From Chloroflexota bacterium (GTDB taxonomy: Bacteria > Chloroflexota > Dormibacteria > Dormibacterales > Dormibacteraceae), in assembly GCA_005880855.1 (NCBI GenBank), contig VBGM01000165.1:1-38794 (forward strand): DNA of 38,794 bases, given 5' to 3'. Both the position numbers and the translations under genes were made by a program. Position 1 is the first letter of the stretch, and each line of letters opens with the position of its first letter. Shown here piece by piece: positions 32,835-38,794 of this stretch. The notes under the pieces are model-generated. The model worked only from the letters and a program-made list of their open reading frames with translations. It did not search any database and had not been told where the DNA came from.

Positions 32835-35192
32835 ATGGAATCGACGACCCCCGCGCAGGGGACGACCTGGCTCGGCCGGACCCTGGCGCTCGATCTCCTG
32901 ATCTGGCTGTTCGTTGTCATCGCCGCCCTCGTGGCGCTGCTGCCGTTTATCGCATTGGTGCGCGGCATCGTCGGCGCGGTTCGCCTCGGATTTCAAGGCC
33001 CCGAGACGATTGGCATATGGATGTCGTTGCTGGCCCTCTGCGCAGGGTCGGTCTTCTTTCTCTACTCGCTGAAGTACTACCTGGCGACGGTGGCGATGCT
33101 GAGTTCCTCATTGGTGCTCGGGAACGGCAACGGCGCGGCAAATGGGGGTCGGAATGCTTCCGGCCATGCGCATCCGCACGGCCTCATGCGATTTCTCCGG
33201 CGTGGGAACCGCAATGGGCACCGCAATGGCAATGGAAACGGACACGTGGACCTGGGTTACGAGCCGTTCGTGTCCATTCATATAGCGACTTACAACGAGA
33301 GGCGGGTCATTGCACGTCTCCTCGAGGGCTGCGCCGCCCTCGAGTACAAGAGCTACGAAGTTGTCGTCGTGGACGATTCGACTGACGAGACGACCGAGAT
33401 CCTGAAGACCTGGCAGGACCGGCCGCGCTTCAAGATCGTGCACCGGCCCAACCGCGAAGGGTTCAAGGGTGGAGCGCTGCAGGTCGCCCTTCAGCACACT
33501 GACCCGAAGGCAGAGTTCGTAATCGTGTGGGATGCCGACGTCGTTCCGTTCGCCGACTCGATCCAGACCTACCTGCCCCATTTCTTCAGGGGAAACGGGA
33601 ATGGTAGTGGCAACGGTGTCAATGGGAAGCGCAAGGCCAAGGCGCGGGCGGAGCTGCGTCCGGAGGTGGCCGCGGTCCAGAGCTACCAGTGGCACGTCCT
33701 CAACAAGAGCGAGAGCTGGCTGACCGAGGCCGTCCGCGCCGAATACGCCGGCAGCTACATGGTCGAGCGCCCGTTCCAGGAGGCGGCCGGCTCGCTGAAG
33801 ATGATCGCGGGGACGGCCTACATGATCAGGGCCGACATCCTCCGAGAGGTGGGATGGGGACGAAGCCTCACCGAGGATTGGGAGCTGACCCTCAGGCTAT
33901 ATGCCCGCGGCTTCAAGGTGGTCTACACCCCGTACGCCGAGACGCCGGCGGAATGCGCCGCGACCTTCGGTCGCCTCGCTCGCCAGCGGATGCGGTGGGC
34001 AGAGGGCCACAGCTACAACGTGCGCCGGAGCTTCGGCGAGATCATGGGCTGTCGCAAGATCGGGCTCGTCGAGAAGCTCGAGTTCCTCTTCTACTCCACC
34101 TATTACCTGCAGTCGGCCCTGTTCATCTTTGGCAGCGGCTGCTGGCTCATCGCAGAGGTCTTCCTCCACGCGCATGTGCCCGAATGGACCGCGACGCTCG
34201 GCTGGTCATTGCTGCTCACCAACCTGCTGTCGCTGCCGCTCATGAACCTTTCGGGCCTCCTCCTCGAGGAGGCGCCGATCAAAGATTTCCCAGGAGTCCT
34301 GGGAGCGGTCGCGACCTCGTTTCTTCTCATCCCGTTCCAGGGCTACGCCGCCCTGAAGGGCCTGGTCGAGAAAGACGAAGGCCCGTGGTATCGCACGCCA
34401 AAGACGGGACGGATCACCGACCCTGTGCACCACCTCCGCCGCCTGGTCTGGCTGCGGCGATGGCTGCGCGGCCCACGACCATCCTCGCGGCGGACCAACC
34501 AGCCGCTGAAAGTCGTGGCGGCGCCAGGGCGGCGGGGCCGGGGGTCACGACTCGGATGGGTGGTGGCCGTGGCGCTCGGCCTGGCCCTCGCCGGACTTGG
34601 CATCGGCGCGATCAACGCCCCGATCGCCAATGCCGCCGGCTCGAGCCTTTTTCTCCACGGCGGCAGCCCGGGCACGCTCGACGGCACGTCGCCGGGGGGC
34701 CTGATTCCGCAGACGATGCTTCTGACCACCGGAAACACGCGCACATGGGCCACGACCTCCTCCACCATGGCCGCGCAAACCATCTTCTCGACAACCTCAT
34801 TCACGTTCAACTACACGACGACGGGAGTTGGAGGGACCGCGAACGTCACGCTGACATTCGCGTTCAGCTCGTCCGGCACCTGCTCGTCACCGACCACGAT
34901 CGCCCAGACGACTACTGGGCTGGCTGCGGGGACCAACAGTACGGGTGCCTTCTCTCCGTCCTCAAATGTGAGCGTGCCGGCCGGTTCCTTTTTCTGCCTC
35001 ACGGTCGTGGTCAACTCGATCGGACTCGTCACCCTTACGCTCGACTACGACGCCTCCAGCTCCCCCACCAATCTCACCAGCACGCAGATGATCTTCATCC
35101 CCGAGCTCGTGCTGCCCTTCGTAGGGCTGGCCTTGCTGGCGCCGATCGGAGCGCGCCGCCTCTTGAGCCACCGAAAGAGCCAGGCGTCGTGA
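32835..35192 (+). CDS. GT2 membrane glycosyltransferase fused to a surface domain with an exosortase-type C-terminal tail
   Basis: A 785-aa protein. Transmembrane helices lie at ~20-43 and ~60-89. A cellulose-synthase-like GT2 domain spans ~143-400: SIHIATYNE, DDS 180-182, DAD 233-235, TEDW 346-349, QRMRW (QxxRW) 384-388. More membrane helices lie at ~417-444, 455-476 and 488-508. From ~561 a second module begins: basic APGRRGRGSR, hydrophobic 573-594, a signal-peptidase-like ANA-A (598-601), then a Thr/Ser-rich beta domain (~600-750, C683 and C721). The tail is PEL (756-758), a hydrophobic stretch and RRLLSHRK. Asn-Gly-rich inserts occur at 97-107, 125-137 and 253-264. A GTG at codon 561 (34515) could also start the second module alone. 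The stop overlaps the exosortase start by 3 nt. Confidence 0.82.
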   Translation: MESTTPAQGTTWLGRTLALDLLIWLFVVIAALVALLPFIALVRGIVGAVRLGFQGPETIGIWMSLLALCAGSVFFLYSLKYYLATVAMLSSSLVLGNGNGAANGGRNASGHAHPHGLMRFLRRGNRNGHRNGNGNGHVDLGYEPFVSIHIATYNERRVIARLLEGCAALEYKSYEVVVVDDSTDETTEILKTWQDRPRFKIVHRPNREGFKGGALQVALQHTDPKAEFVIVWDADVVPFADSIQTYLPHFFRGNGNGSGNGVNGKRKAKARAELRPEVAAVQSYQWHVLNKSESWLTEAVRAEYAGSYMVERPFQEAAGSLKMIAGTAYMIRADILREVGWGRSLTEDWELTLRLYARGFKVVYTPYAETPAECAATFGRLARQRMRWAEGHSYNVRRSFGEIMGCRKIGLVEKLEFLFYSTYYLQSALFIFGSGCWLIAEVFLHAHVPEWTATLGWSLLLTNLLSLPLMNLSGLLLEEAPIKDFPGVLGAVATSFLLIPFQGYAALKGLVEKDEGPWYRTPKTGRITDPVHHLRRLVWLRRWLRGPRPSSRRTNQPLKVVAAPGRRGRGSRLGWVVAVALGLALAGLGIGAINAPIANAAGSSLFLHGGSPGTLDGTSPGGLIPQTMLLTTGNTRTWATTSSTMAAQTIFSTTSFTFNYTTTGVGGTANVTLTFAFSSSGTCSSPTTIAQTTTGLAAGTNSTGAFSPSSNVSVPAGSFFCLTVVVNSIGLVTLTLDYDASSSPTNLTSTQMIFIPELVLPFVGLALLAPIGARRLLSHRKSQAS

Positions 35193-35752
35193 CGCACCGG
35201 CAAGACCTCCCGCTGATGACGTTGCTCATCGCGTGCTCTCTAATCCTTGTCGCCCTTCCGTTCGTGACGACCTACAACGACCTGCTCACAACCGCGGCCA
35301 TGCGCCTTGGTGTTGCCGGACCTCTGCAGTCCGTGAGTCCCGTCGAGGCGAAGATGGTCGTGGCGCTGCTCCAACTGTTTGGCGTGCACGCGGCCGCGGC
35401 CGGCAGTCAGCTTGTCGTGTGGGATGCGAGCGGCCATCCCACCAACCTCTTTATCTCTTGGAACTGCATCGGCTGGCAAAGCCTCGTCCTGCTCGGGGCC
35501 AGCCTCGCAGTCGGCCTGCGCGGGCTGTCGACCGAGGCGCGCCTCCAGGTTTTCGTGATCGGTCTCTCTGGCACGGTGCTGGTCAACATCCTCCGGGTCG
35601 CACTGGTCTGCATGCTCGCGGTGGCGGCCGGCCGGACGCCTGCGCTGATATTCCACGACTATGGCGGGACGCTTATGACCGTCGCCTGGCTCTTCGCATT
35701 CTGGCTCGCGGCCGAGCGCTGGCTTCTCGCGCCCTCGGAGGCAAGCGCTTGA
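35189..35752 (+). CDS. Exosortase/archaeosortase-family transmembrane protease
   Basis: A 187-aa polytopic membrane protein from GTG 35189, whose GTGA overlaps the preceding stop. The three invariant residues of exosortases/archaeosortases are in the expected order and context: C93 in SWNCIGWQSLVLLG, R136 in VNILRVALV, and H156 in FHDYGGTLMTV. Hydrophobic helices cover ~10-27, 92-112, 120-146 and 160-180, close to the minimal core fold. Known members recognise a C-terminal tripartite signal (short motif, transmembrane helix, basic cluster), cut it and transfer the protein to an envelope component. The adjacent GT2 fusion protein carries such a tail and is the obvious candidate substrate. Start codon alternatives (ATG 35216) do not affect the core. 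Confidence 0.85.
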   Translation: MTHRQDLPLMTLLIACSLILVALPFVTTYNDLLTTAAMRLGVAGPLQSVSPVEAKMVVALLQLFGVHAAAAGSQLVVWDASGHPTNLFISWNCIGWQSLVLLGASLAVGLRGLSTEARLQVFVIGLSGTVLVNILRVALVCMLAVAAGRTPALIFHDYGGTLMTVAWLFAFWLAAERWLLAPSEASA

Positions 35753-37413
35753 AACTCCTCCCGAGGATCCTTCCCGGCGAAGACGAGGAGGACCGGCGTT
35801 TGGACGAATCCAAGCTAGGGACCGAGGGGGTGCCGGATTCGGGTGCGCAACGCAGCGTTTGGATCTGGACCGCCGCAATCGCGATCGGCGCCGCCATACC
35901 GCGCCTTCTCTACCTATTCGTTTTTACCGACCCAGAAAACCCCGGGCTCGGCGCCTACAACGATGTTTGGCACCACTGGCAGATCGCCTACCTGACCAAG
36001 GAGATCGGTCTGTCCGCCCCCGGCGGACCACGTCTATGGGACCTCAAGGGGCTCGAATACTTCTGGGGCTTGCTCCACCCGCTCTTGATGGTCGGGGTGT
36101 TCGACGTCACGGGATCGATCGACATCCTCTTGAACCGTCTGGTCAGCACGTTGTTCGGAGTGGCGGTCGTCGTGTTGCTGTTCCACATCTGCAGGCGGTT
36201 CTGGGGCACGCAGGTGGCACTCGGCGCTGCTCTCGTCGCCGCCCTACTCCCGACGAGCGTCATGAACGACGCCTCTGGGATGCTCGAACCCTTGGGCGTC
36301 GCGCTCAGCCTCGCGGGCATCTGGGCGTGGCAGAGGCGAGGCGGGTTCGCGGCGGGGCTGGCATTCGGTTTGTCGACGATGGCGCGCGCCGAAGCCTGGC
36401 TGTTCAGCCTCGGATTGGTAGTCGCCGCCTGCCTCGGCAAGGTGTCCCGGCAACGCCTGCCTCTGGTGGCGACATTCGTGGTGGTGATGGTCGTCTACAT
36501 GAAGGTTCTGCTCGACCAAACAGGGAACGCGGTCTACCCCCTGTGGTGGAACTTCTTCGCCAACGCGGTCGGCAAGTGGGAGTTCACCCCGATCACATCC
36601 GGGCAGGCCGCTGTTCGACCGTTCCTGGGCATCCTTCTGGTCGCATCGGCGGCGGGCCTTGGTTGGAGCCTGTGGAAGCGCCCGCCGTCACACATGTTGC
36701 TGACTTACGGCTTCGGCTACTGGGTTTTCGTGGCCGGAACGCTCGGATTTACCTCTTACCTGGCGAGCTGGGTGTGGTGGATGCCGATCACCCGGGTTTT
36801 TGCCTTTCCATACGTCTTCGCCGGCGCGCTGCTGGCGGTGGTCCTGCTCTGGTTGATGCCGCGCCGATTTGGAAAGCGCGCGATTCCAGTTGGATGGACC
36901 GCGCTCGTTGCGGCGCTGCTGGTGGCGCAACTGGCCTGGATCCCGATCGCGCAGGTCTTCGGTCCTACCGAGGCGAACTGGCAGGCCACGCTCGCTGCCA
37001 GCCGCCAGCTCGGCGCGTGGTACAACCAGGCACCGTATCAAGGTCACGCGCTGGCCGTCCCTCCCGACCGCCCCGATGTGACGTACGGCCTCGCCCGCTA
37101 CGGCGGCGTCGAAGGCAAGCACCTGGTCAGCGAGATGTACGACCCCTTCTTCTACCTACCAGGCGGCTACACGTATCAGGAGCACCAGCAGGTCGTGAAC
37201 ACTTTGGTCGAGTGCTGGCTGGCCAAGACCGACACGCGGCTCATCGCGATGCCGCCAAACAACCAGAACTACGACCTGATGCGCGCGCTGAACCCGGATT
37301 GGTTCGTGCAGCTTGGGACGATGAGCGAGACGAAGTGGCTCATCTTCGGCGTGTCGGCGCCAAGTCCGGCGCAAGCCGTTTGCGAGCAGGCGTCACGGAC
37401 AGCCGCCCATTAG
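35749..37413 (+). CDS. Polytopic GT-C-fold (GT39/PMT-like) glycosyltransferase
   Basis: A 554-aa protein from TTG 35749, which overlaps the exosortase stop by 4 nt (TTGA). A ~35-residue acidic cytosolic N terminus precedes many hydrophobic helices from ~37 to ~430. The first extracytoplasmic loop has DPENPGLGAYNDVWHHWQIA (residues 61-80). Its acidic pair and ND-x-WHHW pattern correspond to the catalytic Asp region of lipid-phosphosugar-dependent GT-C enzymes. A soluble C-terminal domain of ~140 residues follows. Such proteins add sugars to lipids, polysaccharides or proteins at the outer membrane face. The acceptor is unknown; the coupling to an exosortase suggests glycosylation of the sorted surface protein or an exopolysaccharide. 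No close family could be named. Confidence 0.72.
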   Translation: MKLLPRILPGEDEEDRRLDESKLGTEGVPDSGAQRSVWIWTAAIAIGAAIPRLLYLFVFTDPENPGLGAYNDVWHHWQIAYLTKEIGLSAPGGPRLWDLKGLEYFWGLLHPLLMVGVFDVTGSIDILLNRLVSTLFGVAVVVLLFHICRRFWGTQVALGAALVAALLPTSVMNDASGMLEPLGVALSLAGIWAWQRRGGFAAGLAFGLSTMARAEAWLFSLGLVVAACLGKVSRQRLPLVATFVVVMVVYMKVLLDQTGNAVYPLWWNFFANAVGKWEFTPITSGQAAVRPFLGILLVASAAGLGWSLWKRPPSHMLLTYGFGYWVFVAGTLGFTSYLASWVWWMPITRVFAFPYVFAGALLAVVLLWLMPRRFGKRAIPVGWTALVAALLVAQLAWIPIAQVFGPTEANWQATLAASRQLGAWYNQAPYQGHALAVPPDRPDVTYGLARYGGVEGKHLVSEMYDPFFYLPGGYTYQEHQQVVNTLVECWLAKTDTRLIAMPPNNQNYDLMRALNPDWFVQLGTMSETKWLIFGVSAPSPAQAVCEQASRTAAH

Positions 37414-37423
37414 CGCCCTCGTC

Positions 37424-38794
37424 GTGAATGGTTGGGCGGCACTTGCCCTTGGCGCCGTCCGCCTCGTCGTGGCGGCGGGGATCATCCTGATGGTCGCGTA
37501 CCTGCTGAGCTGGCAGATCCTGTATTCGGGCCCAGTCGGTAGCGACACGCTCTTCCACTTTCACCTCGCTCGATGGGTCGACTCGAGCTTTCCCGGCCTG
37601 CACTGGTGGTACCGCTGGGACGATCACGGCATCCCTTACCGCGAGGGCTACCCATTGGCGGCTCACTGGATGGCGGTGGCCGTGTCTCGCTTGGGCGGTC
37701 TCGACTTGACACAGGGGATGCAGCTCATGCAGTTCGCCATCAGCCCACTGGGCGCGCTAGGCATGTATGTCTTTTGCGCGTGGCGTTTGCGCCGCCCACT
37801 TGCGGGCCTCGTCGCGGGCGTCGCTTATCTTTTGAGTCCACTGACGTGGACCTTTCTGGTCGATTGGGGGTTTTTCTCGAACCAGACCGGAACCATTCTG
37901 TTCATGCCCTCCGTCATTGCGCTCGACGTTTTCTTCGAAGAATGGTGCGCGGGCCGCCACGGCTGGAAGTCGCGATTGGCTGCGTTCACCACGATTGGCC
38001 TGGTGGCGCTGACAGGATTGGTCGCTCCATTTCTTCTCGGTGCCGAGGTGGCTGCGGTCTTTCTTTATGTACTCGCGATTAGAGGTGGACGGCCGCACGC
38101 ACGTGCGAAGTGGGTGTTTCTAACTGCGCCGATGTTGGTTTTGGGTAGCTTCCTGCTGACCGCGTTTTGGTCGCTCCCCCAGCAGGAGTACCTGCGCCTG
38201 ATCGCCTCCCACATACCACCCCGGGCATTCGACTCCGCGCTCTTTCCGACGTGGGGCCTCGACCAGATCTTCGGCCTCCACCCGATCCGGCCGACGGTCG
38301 TGTTCGACCGCTCCTCGATCAGCCCCGCTGTGTGGATTCCAGCTCTCGCCGGTGTGGTATCGGCGCTGTGGAATAGCCGAGCGCGGGTCTTTGCAGCTCT
38401 CGTCGCGTTCGGCGTTTTGACGATGGTGACAACCTCGCTCGAGGCAGTGACCTGGGGTCTGCCGGTGGTGGGGTTCTTGATCCACGCTCGGTCAGGAGTG
38501 ACGCTTGTGCAGTTCTTCGTGCCTGTGCTGGCCGGCCTCGGGGTTGTTGAGGCACCACTACTTCTAGGTGGCACCCTCGCGAAGGCAGGACGTTTGGGCT
38601 CCAGAAATCGCGCCTTGGCCGGCATGACCCTCGTGGGCATGGCCCTGGTGCTTGCGTCCCTTGGAGTTGGCGAGTACGCCCAACGTGTGGACGGCGCTCC
38701 CACTGCCCTTGCGTACGGCGGCTTCGAGCCCAGCACGAACGACCTGTGGGGCCGCTTCCCGCCCGGGAACGCTCCACCGACGGGTCTTGCGGAG
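37424..38794 (+). CDS. Polytopic membrane protein, GT-C-like, C-terminus beyond the window
   Basis: An open frame of 457 codons from GTG 37424 to the window end, 10 nt after the previous stop. The first helix is VRLVVAAGIILMVAYLLSWQIL. The first loop reads GSDTLFHFHLARWVDSSFPG then RWDDHGIPYREGYPLAAHW, an Asp/His-rich loop followed by a YP-x-x-AHW helix. This is typical of GT-C-like and PTPS_related (PF10131-type) membrane proteins of exopolysaccharide or lipid-glycan loci. At least eight further hydrophobic segments follow. The real end and any C-terminal soluble domain are not visible. It continues the exosortase locus as a probable co-transcribed gene. The assignment to the GT-C fold is by topology and the loop pattern only. 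Confidence 0.7.
   Translation, partial: MNGWAALALGAVRLVVAAGIILMVAYLLSWQILYSGPVGSDTLFHFHLARWVDSSFPGLHWWYRWDDHGIPYREGYPLAAHWMAVAVSRLGGLDLTQGMQLMQFAISPLGALGMYVFCAWRLRRPLAGLVAGVAYLLSPLTWTFLVDWGFFSNQTGTILFMPSVIALDVFFEEWCAGRHGWKSRLAAFTTIGLVALTGLVAPFLLGAEVAAVFLYVLAIRGGRPHARAKWVFLTAPMLVLGSFLLTAFWSLPQQEYLRLIASHIPPRAFDSALFPTWGLDQIFGLHPIRPTVVFDRSSISPAVWIPALAGVVSALWNSRARVFAALVAFGVLTMVTTSLEAVTWGLPVVGFLIHARSGVTLVQFFVPVLAGLGVVEAPLLLGGTLAKAGRLGSRNRALAGMTLVGMALVLASLGVGEYAQRVDGAPTALAYGGFEPSTNDLWGRFPPGNAPPTGLAE

Noticed and set aside
33689-35188. Upstream part of the long frame that ends in the exosortase
   Set aside because: It is out of frame within the GT2 gene and Arg/Pro-rich. The true start is GTG 35189, overlapping the GT2 stop.
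35859-37427. 522-codon plus-strand frame overlapping the GT39-like gene
   Set aside because: Arg-rich shadow frame. The other frame has membrane helices and GT-C loop residues.

Overview
The window is visibly G+C-rich, with many GTG/TTG starts and 4-8 nt stop/start overlaps. It looks like a high-G+C terrabacterial chromosome (Chloroflexota/Dormibacterota- or Actinomycetota-like). The indicators are an actinobacterial-type PepN, the OpcA partner of G6PDH, a 7Fe ferredoxin, a 13E12/DUF222 protein behind an SOS-like box, a fused transaldolase-glucose-6-phosphate isomerase and an exosortase-like protein. The phylum cannot be fixed from this sequence alone. No transposase, phage or CRISPR signal was seen.

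Layout. (1) 1-1.8 kb: a frameshifted DUF222 gene behind a LexA-like box, divergent from a winged-helix HTH_42 protein. (2) 9.8-1.8 kb, minus strand: a tightly packed run of ferredoxin, isocitrate dehydrogenase, a small unknown gene, a CapA-like lipoprotein, a D-Ala-D-Ala carboxypeptidase, enolase, a trans-sulfuration enzyme, a small membrane protein, a CysM-like cysteine synthase and a Mec-like JAMM peptidase. (3) 9.9-14.5 kb, plus strand: a membrane-anchored pseudokinase with a long Pro-rich linker, then an M1 aminopeptidase. (4) 16-14.5 kb, minus: GTP cyclohydrolase I and a RibD/DHFR-like reductase. (5) 20.3-16 kb, minus: an ECF sigma factor coupled to a membrane protein with an AMIN-like domain, a paralogue of that protein, a membrane-anchored unknown, a small unknown and a VOC protein. 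(6) tRNA-Ser(GGA). (7) 32.6-20.8 kb, minus: one long operon with the complete pentose phosphate pathway (tkt, tal-pgi, gnd, zwf, opcA, pgl, rpe, rpiA) ending in a beta-propeller-like lipoprotein. (8) 32.8 kb to the end, plus: a cell-surface glycan/exosortase locus with a GT2 glycosyltransferase fused to a surface domain carrying a sorting-type tail, an exosortase/archaeosortase-like protease and two GT-C-like membrane proteins. The last one runs off the window.

How the genes work together. The pentose phosphate operon links glucose-6-phosphate to NADPH/NADH and pentoses, with all steps translationally coupled. The enolase-sulfur run links lower glycolysis to cysteine/methionine metabolism. 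The mec-cysM pair suggests a carrier-protein-dependent cysteine pathway, but no carrier gene is present here.

The most novel part is the 32.8-38.8 kb locus. The GT2 protein looks like a polyprotein: a QxxRW glycosyltransferase, then a signal-peptide-like segment, a Thr/Ser-rich surface domain and a PE-plus-hydrophobic-plus-basic tail. Its stop codon overlaps the start of the exosortase that may process it. Other notable signals are the SOS-like box, hairpins in the tkt leader, a REP-like palindrome inside the pentose phosphate operon, and three genes whose coding evidence extends upstream of any ATG/GTG/TTG.
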